A stretch of DNA of 64,000 nt, from assembly GCA_024362935.1 (NCBI GenBank), contig JANCRA010000010.1:10098501-10162500 (forward strand), read 5' to 3'. The stretch's first letter is position 1. Each line of letters opens with the position of its first letter. Below, in pieces: positions 36,993 through 48,612 of the stretch. A program made the translations under genes and the position numbers. The stretch comes from Setophaga petechia. Lineage: Eukaryota; Chordata; Aves; Passeriformes; Parulidae. A model generated the notes under the pieces. The model was not told the DNA's origin, did not search any database, and saw only the letters and a program-made list of their open reading frames with translations.

Positions 36993-39242
36993 GACATACT
37001 GAATCTGAAGTATCAGACTTCACTACTATCCAGTCAGCTTCTCCAGGTCATCTCACAGAAGTATTTTGGCAAAAAAACAAGTATTGCCTAAACACTTGAG
37101 TTCACTGAACAAAAATGTATCCCCATACAGGCTAAAAAGCTTTAGTACTGCAAATTCAGAGCAGCTTTGCACCTATTTTTTAAGGAACAACCTGTAAATT
37201 TACTTCTTTCTTAAGTCCCTTTTTTGCTGTGGGCTGAGAAATGTTGATGAGTCAAATCTTGTAGCCTGTAATCACAAGAACCAGAAGGTCAAGAGAAAGA
37301 GACTTTTAGAAATGTAACAAGTCAAACAGAATTAAGAGGAATAATCTGCAAAGATATATCTTGGGGGGGAAAAACCAATTTCTTTAGTTATTGAAAAGAG
37401 GTTTAATTAAAACCTTTGTCATCAGTATCATAGCAAAATGCAGGGGTTTGTATTTAGGTGATCCTTACCATGACAACTTTTAAGTAGTACAATTATGCTG
37501 CTATGACAACACTGACCTCCTTCTTTTCACCTCCTCCCTGTCAAGAAATACTGTTAGTAGTGCCAGAGTCATTCAACAGTGTATTCGTTAACTGAAAAGT
37601 CATTAAATAGTGTATTAGTTAACTGAAAAATCATCAGTAACAAGTATTTTGACCAATATGAACCCATGCGGAAGAATCTGTTTGCAGATTACTTCTTACA
37701 ATTTACAGGGGGGAAATATAAAATACTTTTTAACAAGGCCTGGAAATCAATGTCAGTTTAAGAAAAGTAGATTGTTATTTGTTTCCCAGTAGTTCTGTCT
37801 GAACATTAACTACACAGCTAAGAACAATGCAGGGTTTGGAAGTCCTGGATACTCAAAGATAAACCTTAGGCATTCATGTTCTAAAATTATTCTCAACAGA
37901 TAAAGTAACTATATACTGTGAGAAATCCTCCATCCCCTCACGACCTCCAGCTCCTCTGAAACTCTTTTATTGCCTGCATAAAAAGTTTCTCCTTTTTCAG
38001 GATTGAAGCACTTAAGGTTCCCCAAGGAAGCTTTCAAACCATTTGGGATGATAAACCTTGACCCTCCCCACACAAAATGTCCCTCATGGCCCTGGCTCTA
38101 CATAATCAATGTTTGTGATTTCTATTCTGTCAGTTGTTTACCAAAGATGAGCAGAATTCTTGTCCTACAGCTAATCCCAGGAGTAACTGCAATCACTGAA
38201 CAGAAACATGGGCTGAGTTTCCCATCCCCAGAGCTTGAGTCTAGCAAAGTGAGAACACACTCGAGGCCTTGTCCAAACTAAAAAGAAAATTCAACTCCCC
38301 CATCAATCTCACCCACAAACCCCACTGGTAACAAATAGATACAAGAGGGAAAAAAACCAAAAAGCACAGGAGCCCATCATTCCCAGCTCTGTATTTCCCA
38401 TGAAATCGACTTCCAGTTATCTCCTCTGCCTTTTATCTAGAGCAACAGTAAGGTTTCCATTCTGCTGAACACTGTCTGGTACTTTCTGGAAGCCTTTGTT
38501 TTTGAGATTGCCTTCTCTGCTGTTAAAGTCTTCCCACGAACAAAGATTTAACACAATAAATATACCCCTAAAGCAATAATCACAAGCTTTCAGAAGGTAA
38601 CCGTACATTACCAAGGGTTTTCAATGTGTTCTATTTAGACAAGATATTTGCCAACATACACAAAACTCTCAAAACATTGTGGAAAAAATTCTTAAAACTG
38701 AATAAGTGCTGTTCACTAACAAAACATTGCACTGTGTATTTATTACAGACTGAAATTTTGTTTCTGTTTTACTTTAAAAAAAAATTGAGGAAATAAAAAA
38801 AATTCTCCCTGATCTCCAAGTTCAAGTCTCCACACACAAAGCAGATTTTTTTTCCCCAGCATAAAGACATTCAATGTCAAGCTTTTTATCAAATAGTATT
38901 CTATTAATCTTTTATTATAATTAGTGAGATATTATTTATTCAATGCCCAGTACAGAAACAACCGTATCCAGATTAAGTCAGCAAGTCACAAACAGGTAAC
39001 AAAAAACTGGTAAAATATTATTTGTCTCAGCCCCACCAAGCTATAGGTTTTTAGTTCATTTTCACTCCATAAAATTGGTTACGTATTTGTTATCAGCACA
39101 GGAACTGATTAATCAAATGTTCAGAGAAGCTAAGAGCGTGTTTTTGCTTTGGGGATATTTTCAGGGTTTTTAAAGAAAAAAAAATGCAGAGCTCCCCTGA
39201 AAGTGAAATCACCTATGTCCCCAGTGGACCAGGAACAGACCA
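36993..39242 (-). other. Intronic spacer between inverted-repeat arms
   Basis: This 2,250-bp AT-rich spacer contains a 31-bp tandem duplication (37569-37630) and no gene or transposon that I recognise. Confidence 0.8.
37569..37630. repeat. Two-copy tandem repeat of 31 bp
   Basis: Copies at 37569-37599 and 37600-37630 both read tcatt..a.agtgtatt.gttaactgaaaa and differ at four or five positions. GTTAAC is repeated in each. Confidence 0.85.
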
Positions 39243-39529
39243 AGCACTGCCCTGTTGTATTCCAGAAGAGATTACTGATGTATTGGAGAGCAATTTTTGC
39301 TCTCAGAAAACTCTAGGGACTACATAACTATTTGGGGTTTTTTTAAACAGTAGTAGAGTGCCACAGGATCAGCATCCCTCACTGCTGGTTTGGGGCCTGG
39401 GGAAAAATGAGGTTTAGTGATGATCAGAGTGGGCCAAGAAATTAAAACAAAATGCACACATTTAATTTAGAAGCAGGATTGTGTGTGAATTGAGAGCTAT
39501 ATTTGTCACAGGGAACTGAGCTCTATTCC
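39243..39529 (-). repeat. Inverted repeat, right arm
   Basis: Reverse-complement partner of 36698-36992. The core, 39259-39457, is nearly identical to it. The edge at 39243 begins agcactgccctg (the complement of cagggcagtgct at 36981-36992) and the other edge ends ctgagctctattc at 39529. Confidence 0.93.
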
Positions 39530-41348
39530 TGCTTCCATGGCCATGTACAACTGAAATGCACCTGCCCAAAAACCTGGGAATATTTGCCTTCTTACTTTCA
39601 TATCCACGGGATTATGTTCTTTAACACCAGTTAAGTGTGAACCATCATGCAAATTGCAGTTAATGAAGAACAGAAAGTTAAGAATTTGTCATTTTTACTT
39701 GCCAGCTTTAAAAAAAATATTTGGCAAGTACTTTCTTCTTTATTTTTGGACAGTAGAATGTATTGTGCTGCTGATTCACTCAAAATAATAGCATAGCAAA
39801 AATCTTGGCCTATTACTTTCTTATTTCTCAAGAACTGAGGTCGGCGTACATTAAAGGAATTTTTTTTCAGGCACCAAGTCAAGAAATTGCTTACAAAAGG
39901 AGAGCATTGAGAGCAAACAAGGTCACATTTCAAATACTGAAAAACTTGTGGTATTTGATCTTCAGACCCTCCCTTTATCTGCTTAAACTTTTGCTACAGA
40001 GTTTCTCCTTCTGGCAGAGAACTCACTGTTACCTTGGAAAAAAATGAATAAAATTAATCCTTTTCCCAGATTAAAAAAAAAAAAAATGCAAACTGGGCTC
40101 TATTTTCCTATGAAACATCCCACTCTTTTTATAAAAGAAATAAAATCTGAGGAAGGAGATTTTTGAAGCCAAAGTGCAGGTTCTGCTGAAGCTACCAAAG
40201 AGAAATGCAGATAAAGGAAAACTATAGAGGTGTCCAAATAGTGCTTCCAATTATAAATCATTACAGAACAGAACAGAAATGGTTCCTACAGTCAGTAAAC
40301 AGCAAGCCACAAAACACTGAGTGGTGTTAGAAAATGAAAACAAGTATTCACATAATATGCAGTATGTGCTTGTTTCTCAGAGGACTTGAACACCTGACAC
40401 ACTGTAAAAGCTCACACTCTATATATCATATCTAAGAAGCAATACAGGGAACTCCAGCAGACTGAGAGAGCCTGCCAGTCTGTCCAGTGGTAATTTTGGT
40501 GATTATTTTACACCATTTTGAAAGACACAAAAGAGCAAAGTTAGAAGACCAGACAAAACCTCAGCACTGTATTGCAAACCTTGAGGTTTAATTCACAAGT
40601 GAACTGGGGGCTGGAAGTTTCTATACAGGAAGTCTCCATTGACAGAAGAGGCAAATGCAGAGCATCACTGAAAGTTGTGGGAATGGGACATTTTATTATT
40701 TGTGCTGACCTCCTTACCCTTGCCACCTTTCCATTTTGTAACTTTCTAACTATATATTTTCAAATGCAGCCACTACAAAAATCATATGAATACAAATTAT
40801 TCACATGACAATTTCAAGCACAGCTTTTAGTAAGCCAGAAATACAAGTTCCAATTTCAACCTCCCCCTGGTCTATTTTAATCAGCAAAATACATAAAAGA
40901 GTGCTCTTCAGCTTTCAATTCTTTTTCACTACTAGGAATAGTACTGGGAGTTGATTAACCATAATACATAATCATTTCCCATTGAAACAATCTGAAAAGG
41001 AGCCTTAGAACTATGTGTTCTGATACAGCAAAAGAAAAATGCAAAAAAAAATCGATATAGGGATTTCAGTGGCTCCACTCAAAACAGTTTTTAGATCCAA
41101 CAGTGACAAATGATGCAACACAAAGCAGGGATGACCATCCAGGATGACATTTCATCTTGGTTTACTAAAGAAATGCAGATATGCAGGAAAGAAATCATCA
41201 GGGCTCAAAAAGATCCCTGTAGCTAAAAAATATACTTTTTACAAGTTGGGAGAACTTGGGTTTTGCAGTGAACTTCGTTAAATCTGGATTTATCCTTGTC
41301 ACATTTCATAGGAGTCTCTTCATGGCCTAAAGGAACCCAGGACAAGCC
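39530..41348 (-). other. ERC2 intron (no gene)
   Basis: AT-rich intron between the right inverted-repeat arm and the CpG-dense patch. No gene, RNA gene or recognisable mobile element was seen. Confidence 0.8.
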
Positions 41349-41483
41349 CGTGAAAAATCTGCAGCTCCGGAGAGTTCCCACAAGGTGGCACTGAATCCCC
41401 AGCCGCGGAAAATCCCGACGGAGGCAGAAACGCGAGGGCAAAAACCCACGGCCACGTACACGGCATAGAAAAAATAGAGCACG
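41349..41483. other. CpG-dense patch in an otherwise CpG-poor intron
   Basis: I count 12 CpG dinucleotides in about 135 bp (for example agccgcgg, cccgacgg, aacgcgag, cacgtacacgg), whereas the surrounding kilobases have almost none. It contains a CTCF-like motif and lies 140 bp from a large minisatellite. No coding sequence is recognised. It could be a young transposon remnant or an unmethylated regulatory patch. Confidence 0.6.
41378..41392 (+). promoter_or_regulatory. CTCF-like motif
   Basis: CCACAAGGTGGCACT fits the vertebrate CTCF core pattern (CCASYAGRKGGCRSY) at 14 of 15 positions. The exception is A at the fifth position. It lies inside the CpG-dense patch. Motif matches alone do not prove binding. 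Confidence 0.45.
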
Positions 41484-41624
41484 GCCACCTTCATAGCATA
41501 AACAAGACTATTTAAGGATTAGAAATTACAGGATAGAAAAAAAATAGCAGCCTAAATCAGATATTTTAGAAGAGAGTGTAATTTTCCCCTCATAATTCAG
41601 TAGCTGTAGTGGGAGGCGCACAGA

Positions 41625-42160
41625 CACATATACCACATATACACATATATGTGTATAAATACAGACACACATATGTGTGTATATACATATATGTGTATAA
41701 ATACAGACACACACATGTGTGTATATACATATATGTGTATAAATACAGACACATATACCACATATACACATATATGTGTATAAATACAGACACATATGTG
41801 TGTATATACATATATGTGTATAAATACAGACACGTATATGTGTGTATATACATATATGTGTATAAATACAGACACATATGTGTGTATATACATATATGTG
41901 TATAAATACAGACACACATATGTGTGTATATATACATATATGTGTATAAATACAGACATATATGTGTGTGTATATACATATATGTGTATAGATACAGACA
42001 CATATGTGTGTATATACATATATGTGTATAAATACAGACACGTATATGTGTGTATATACATATGTGTGTATAAATACAGACACATATGCACACAGACACA
42101 TATACCACATATATGTGTATAAATACATACATACATACATATATATACACACACACACAT
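41625..42160. repeat. Complex TA/TG-rich minisatellite with units of about 40 bp
   Basis: About 12 imperfect units, each containing a gtgtataaatacagacac core, a palindromic acatatatgt block and a variable acacatatgtgt block. The array ends in CATA and CA microsatellites (42127-42160). Alternating purine-pyrimidine sequence dominates. Long reading frames exist on both strands (the longest continues to 307 codons) but encode only Y/I/H/T/C periodic sequence and are by-products of the repeat. Confidence 0.95.
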
Positions 42161-42247
42161 TCAGTGTATACATTGACCTACAGCTAGCACTTATCAAGAA
42201 ATCAATTTGAAGTCTTTGTTCAACTCTTGGCTCTTTGTTCCAAGTTT

Positions 42248-42370
42248 GATACAGAACCAGTATTTCTGATACAGAGCCAGTATTTCTGATACAGAACCAG
42301 TATTTCTGATACAGAGCCAGTATTTCTGATACAGAGCCAGTATTTCTGATACAGAGCCAGTATTTCTGAT
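42248..42370. repeat. 20-bp tandem repeat, about six copies
   Basis: The unit tatttctgatacagagccag is repeated from 42248 to 42370. Successive copies vary only between acagaaccag and acagagccag, in the order A-G-A-G-G-G. The near-perfect copies suggest recent expansion. It is not a CRISPR array, because there are no spacers. Confidence 0.95.
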
Positions 42371-45300
42371 GTAGTTCTGATTTCCCTGCCCTGGTGACCC
42401 CCATGGGCTGGGCAGTGCTGACTCCCAGCTCTCTGGGCACTGCAAGCACCCACAGTCAGATACACCCTTGTATACATATGCAGTCAATATTCCATTTTCA
42501 ACTACTTGATTTTTTTTATCCCTCACCCTTTCCTTGCATGTTGGTGCAGTCTTTTCACCCCAGGTGCATTGCATAACCTTAATTACTGAAATAGTAGTGT
42601 ACCCATATGCTGGGCTAATTTTTAGTGGTGTTCAAATTCCTGAAGTGTCCAGAAGCCTTTAGGGGGCCCTTTGTTGCCAACTTCAATTAAATAAACAGGT
42701 ACTGGGTCATTTCAGGCCAAATGCATTCCATAGTGATGCATTTTAAATTGTTAGCACTATCTACTATTCCTCCAACAGTTTATTGGTTTTTTCCTCATTT
42801 TTCACACTGCTTTAAGTAAGTATGCTTGTAAGAACATTCAATTTTACAGGTATTAAGAAAGAAAGAAAGGAGTTATTAAATCTCTGCAACTACTTTTCAA
42901 CCAAATGCAAAAGAAAACAATTTTTAAGGTAAAAACAGATAAAACAGTTTGATGATCAGCTCTGTGTCTAAGCACTACATTCACACAAAAAAACAATGCT
43001 AAGTTCCACAAGCACACCACTACTATTGATTTTCTCTCCACCACCCACCTTAGGAATAAGACACCAAAAGATCCAGGGGTGGGTAAGGGATTTTAGAGCC
43101 ACCTTGAAGTACAAAATGTTTATTTAATTGTAACTGCCAGGGGTTTTTTTTCTGCACATCACATGCTTACACATCTGTTAGCTATATAATGTAAACTCAT
43201 TGCAATTTAAGTACAGATTTGTGACCAGAATGAATATCCCCTTCAACATATCCTGCCTTAATCCCCAGTTTTTGCACTGTATGACTACAGAGGATTTGTT
43301 CTGTTCTGTATAAAAGGAAGTGAGAGTATAGAATCAATACTCCTGTTGTCATCCAAAACACTCCACGCATCCTGCTCAGCTAATCTCAGTTTCTGTCAAT
43401 AACTGAATAAAAAATATGGGTTCTTTTGTTTGTAAAAAGTTCTATCATGCTATATCTTTCTACTTTTCCACTCATGCTCAGGCACAGTTTATACTTGACT
43501 TAGAAAAATCCATGATCCTCTATTATGCTTACTTTGTGCTGCTGCAAAGTTTCACATATAGGCTACAATCCACCATAAATGAGAACATATATCAGCTATT
43601 AGAAATTAATTTAGAAGTCTCCATCTTAAGCTACTAAATGCAATTATACTTATGAAGAAAACTGCATTCATTTTTTCAACTGAAAAGGGGAGGAAATGAA
43701 ATTTTATTCTGTATTATCTAACATCTCTACAGTCAAATCTATTAGCCCAAGAAGCCAAGCTTGTGCATAACCCTACGTTCAAAATATGTCAAACAGAAGA
43801 GTCTGTTAATTAAACATTAGCATCACTCCAATCAAGAGACATTTTATTAGAGATGCACAGAGAAATTAGCATTAAACACAACACTCTTCAGTGCTCCAGA
43901 GCAGACATTCTTACTTGCAGCCTGTAGATCAATTTGCTGGTGAAATAAGTGGATTGATGATCACAGGATAATTTACTTACTTCAAATTTACTCTACAGGG
44001 GGAAGATGTAGTTGCTAACAACAACAGGAAGCTACCCCAGGCACATTTATTAAGAATTATTTCTACACAAGAAGAAAAATAATTAAAGCCTTTTCTCTAA
44101 GGAATGATGCCACTCTCAGCAGTGTGGAACTGTCACCAATGAGGCAGAGGTACAAAAAGCATAACAGCCTGACTGGGCTCAAAGACACGGAGGAGAAGAG
44201 CACTAGACATCAAAAAGTGTGATCATGGAGTTCGTGAAAGAGATTAGAAATCCTAGAAATGAGAATAAAATGGAACTTCAAAGGAATTACAATACCTTTT
44301 ATCCCTAACAAGAACACTTGCCAGAATGGTGGCAGTAAAAACTGCATTACAGGCTTTATTTTCTTCTTATGATCATTTTTTGTATTTCATAGAAAGATGT
44401 TACACGATGAGAGAAGCAAACAGGTGGTCAATGGAACACTCACCTTTTGTCAAGTCAAACCATTATCTCAGACAACACAGGATATGAATTCTACAACTTT
44501 TTTCCTTCTCTTCCTGCTTCAATTCCTCTATATTATCACTTATCTTATTCTATTAAATAAAAACCCAAAGATGAAAAGAAAGCCTATGGCATTAAAACTG
44601 CAATTGTGCTCACAAACAGGACATACTGATCTCCTGATGTTTGCAAGAGTGAATCAGACAGCCTTGGCTCAAAGGCCTATTTCATACTTTTTATTTAATA
44701 TAACTTTACTCCTAATTCAAAATTCAGGTGAATAATGAACCACTTGCTATCACTTCTAACAAAAAACACAGCACATTCAGTCTGTTCAAGCCATGTCAAA
44801 GGTACTCACTGGGGTTTTTTTACCTCTCCCAGCTGTCTTTCACTGAAATAACCCTGATCAGCTCCATGATTCATCTGTTACTTTGACCCTCTCTTTCATA
44901 TTCTCAGTTGTATTGGAAACACAAGTTCAGTCCTAGATATTGAATTTTATCTATTAAGAGAAAGAAGTCCAGGCCACTTGTACTCTGAAACTTGGAGCAC
45001 AAAAGCTTTTATAGGAAAGTGTACCTTAAAATAGCACTCTGCCATTTCTACTGCCAAAAACCTTAGTAAAACATATTATACTTTTTAGAGAGGATTAGAG
45101 GATTTTTTTTCCTTTGATACACAGAGCCTGTAGAAATCCTGAGTGTTATCCATATTCAATAAGAATCAAGTATCTGGATATGATAATGTGAGTAACCATT
45201 CCATTTTCCTCCTTTCATCATAAATATTTATCAACAAACCAAAATCTAAAATATCTCAAGCACTTTTTTAAATTATTGATTACTTTAAAAGATAAAGGCT

Positions 45301-45664
45301 GTCCATTCCAAACCCCACATTTTTGACTTGTATGCACATTGATATATAAAAAGCTTGTTAGTTGCAGTAAAATGTAAACATGTATTGGGATTAGCCCTAT
45401 TCCTTTTCATCTCTCAGTTCACCAGATCACAGAAGCTGCCAACACGTCACAGAGTAACCTCTGCTGATTCCTTGTGCTTGCATGGGGAGAACTTGCTGTT
45501 CCTCAGGTATTTTCAGACAAAAATGGAGGGAGATACCCACATAATCCCCTGGTCAAAAAATTCCCCTGGAAAGGATATCAGGACATGCTGTAATCACTGT
45601 AGGGCTCTACTGGTTCTCTTCAGTTTCAAAGGAAAAATAACCCTGAAGTAAAAGTGTTTGGAGA
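42371..45664 (-). other. ERC2 intron (no gene)
   Basis: AT-rich intron with no recognisable gene or transposon. A ggggccc-containing patch near 42660 is isolated. Confidence 0.78.
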
Positions 45665-45837
45665 GGTCCATCTAGCTTGCAATGCTTTGCTATCTGTGAG
45701 TTTAAACTGCTTTACTTCTTTAGGTGTTTCTCCTCTTCATTTCTTTTTTATTTGTATCTCACTTTCACCCTTCCAATACTCTCCCAGGGGAATGAGTGTG
45801 TTGGGCTCAGGTGCCAGCTGGGCTTAAACCACAAGCA
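45665..45837 (+). mobile_element. Third avian LTR fragment (3' part), opposite orientation to ERC2
   Basis: On the + strand, ctcactttcacccttccaat (near 45758), actctcccaggggaatgagt and a terminal ggctcaggtgccagctgggc followed by ttaaaccacaa match, in order, the 3' third of the avian LTR family represented at 950-1484. It includes the GGTTAAACCAC-type terminus that the first copy lacks. The upstream two thirds is not recognisable. The polyadenylation hexamer position reads TTTAAA rather than ATTAAA. It lies antisense to ERC2 transcription. Confidence 0.65.
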
Positions 45838-48520
45838 AGATAATTGCCAATTAAATAATAAAATAATCAATGTATATTTCTAAGTAACTGTTCTGTGATG
45901 ATTCTGTATTGTGTTTAGCAAAAAATAGTATTAAAAAGGGAGCAAATATAAATTAAATTTGTATTGTCCTAAACTTCAATTACTCAGTAGCAATTTTCTT
46001 GGTTTAAGAGGTGTGCTTCCTTTTCTTCCAGTGCCACAGGAGGCTTAATCAAGCTGGACCATAAAAAACAAATTCCAGGAATGATGAAATGCAAAATATC
46101 CTGACCTCCTTGGAGAGTAATACTGTTTACCTGCCAAGTGAAAAGCTTTCAGCCAGCTGGATCATTTATTTTTAACTGTCACTAAATAGAAGGGAAAATG
46201 GCTCCAGGCACTTCAGAAAACAAAGGAAATTAAACATTTAATTGCCTTTGTAATCAAATAGACTTACATTATTACTTTGTTCTGTAGAATCTTTTATCAC
46301 CTCTTTCCCTAATAATATCTAGAATGGAAATGCTAGAGTCTTTGTAAGTTCAGAGCAAAGAGTTCAGTAATTTCTTCCTTGGGTAACCTGACAAGACCCC
46401 AAGGACCTGGTGTAAGACCTCTCTTTAGCTAAATGTGCTAAGCCTAACCAAGAATTCAGAATAAATCCTAATAATCAAGCACTTCTACTCAGACTTATTG
46501 TGCAACTTCATTTGTATACTCTTCTATACTAAATCCTCTTTTCAAAGTTTCTTCAAAATGAAACTGTGCTGGAAGTTAACCCAACAACAAAAGATTGATA
46601 ACTACATGCCTACCTACAAAAGAAAGTATGCTCACAGTTTTTATTGTATTAAATTCAATTGTATGAGACAAAATACCAGCAGTAGGCTGTTATTACTGAT
46701 GTACAGATACACTTTTCTGTCCTGCAGCCTGATTCAATGCAAGCATCTGATAAAACCATTCAATAAATAAATCTATGCACTGTAGACAGTTATAAATAAT
46801 ACCCAAATGTAGCATACTTCCACTAGCCAGAATTCAAATTTCATTTCAGCAAAAATAATGCAAGTATTTGCTATAGCTTCAGCTAATTAGACTTCTCAGC
46901 ATATTGATGGTTTTCCTGGCTCTTACTCTGAGAAGCAGTAAAATCAAAATTTTCATGACATACAAAAGAAACATCGAAATGTGCTTACTTAAAAGTTCCA
47001 GGAAAAGGAAACACTTTTAGACTTTTGATTTTAAACTTTACAACTTTTTTGACAGTCTTCATCCCTCTGAACTCGGATTTATTTTCTTAATTCAAATTTA
47101 TATGGTAAAATGGGACCATTTCTAGTGCTTTATATCTGGTGCCTTGGATTTTGAGAGCTTTCCAAACTAAATGGCACCCACTTAAAGCAAGTTTTGTCTA
47201 TAAATGTCAGATAGTCCTGATCAGATGGTAAACCTCAACACTTCTGTTGTCCCTAATAAAATGTTGCCTTTACTAAACACAAATGCATTGTCTCCTAAAA
47301 TATCCTGTAATTAACGTGGAGTTTTGATATTATTCCTGTATTTGATAGAATTTGATCTATCCTGTTGAGAGATCAACATTCTACAGTGTTTGAACAGCTT
47401 TTGTGAAGTGAGTTACCACAACCTGCCTGTGAACAAGTGTCTGCTCTAGGCTTGCCAAAATTTAGGTTCACTGTGGGCACGGCTCCAGATGGAGGTGCCC
47501 TTCTGGCACTTGTCCCCCTGACTTGGAGACAGAGTCCCTGGGTGAGAGAACCAGGCTGGAAGAATGTCTGGAACACAGAGTGATGAATTTGCCTGGATGA
47601 TGTCACTGTCACTGATGATGTCATTATTTGTGATGTGAGCACCCTGCTGATATTAAGGGAGGGGTTTGGAATACAAAGCAGGTCCACACAGGTAATTCAT
47701 CTTTTAAACTTCCAGGGAGAGGTGGAGTATGAATGCAGTTCAAACACAAGCTGACTGCTGTATTTTACAGAAAAAACTGTAATTGAATGATTTAGTCAAT
47801 GTCTTACAAATCAAAAAAAACAAAGGAAAAGAAAGGGAAAAAAACCCCAAAACCTTCCTAGATTATGGATCTCAGTTGCTAATCTAGCATTTAACAGTTG
47901 AAATAACTGAACAACTGAAATACCAGTAACCTGAGATGAACTGGGAAAGTATAGGCCCAACTCACTGTTAGGTGGTAATAGGAACTAGCACACAAGAAAA
48001 GCCATCACAAAGTTTTACCCCTGGCTACAAAAGTATTTAGTCTCCCAATACAGATCAAAAACCACAAGAGCCCAAAAAATAAATCAAGGATCAAAGCAGA
48101 AGTCTCAGCCGTTCTCAAAAACTGGTCCAGATGCAATATAAGGAATTAAATCATTATTATAAAGCTTGGGGTTTTGTATTTTCTATTTTATTGTGTCAAT
48201 CAGCACAGCAGCTACACCATGGAATGTGTGCATGTATAAAAAAAGCACTTATAATGGAAATCTTTTAAGCACATCAAAATTCAGACCTCCTCAGATAACA
48301 AATTAAGGACTCCTAAGGGGATAGCTCCTAAGGGGTTTTCTATAATGGCCTCATTTTTACCCATTACAACATACATATCAAAAAATGGCATTTTAGTCTA
48401 TTCAATGCAGAGCCTTTAACTCCACTCTTTGGTAAATGCTCTTAACAAAAGAGATGAGCTCCCTTTTACTTGCTATCTATAAAATTATCTCTGACCTAAA
48501 GGTACTACAGAACACCTACA
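45838..48520 (-). other. ERC2 intron (no gene)
   Basis: AT-rich intron. A less AT-rich patch at 47440-47690 carries two TGATGTCA motifs (near 47598 and 47619) similar to CREB/AP-1-type sites. No gene or identified repeat was seen. Confidence 0.72.
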
Positions 48521-48612
48521 ATAATATTATAATGCAAATATATTATATTATATATTTTTATATATATATATATATATAATATATAATATATATATTATAT
48601 ATATATATTATA
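48521..48612. repeat. AT dinucleotide/ATATT microsatellite
   Basis: About 90 bp composed almost only of A and T in alternating runs with short TTATAT interruptions. It is self-complementary along most of its length, so cruciform extrusion is possible. Confidence 0.93.

Noticed and set aside
42248..42370. CRISPR-like array
   Set aside because: The 20-bp units are head to tail with no spacers, and the genome is that of a vertebrate.
41526..42449. A 307-codon open frame on the minus strand and several other long frames on both strands
   Set aside because: They lie in the TA/TG minisatellite and the 20-bp array. The protein is a periodic Y/I/H/T/C string, and open frames appear on both strands as a result of unit structure.
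47590..47690. Possible fourth LTR remnant (TGATGTCA motifs and a TATTAAGGGAGGGG segment)
   Set aside because: The order and spacing of landmarks do not match the other LTR copies well enough.
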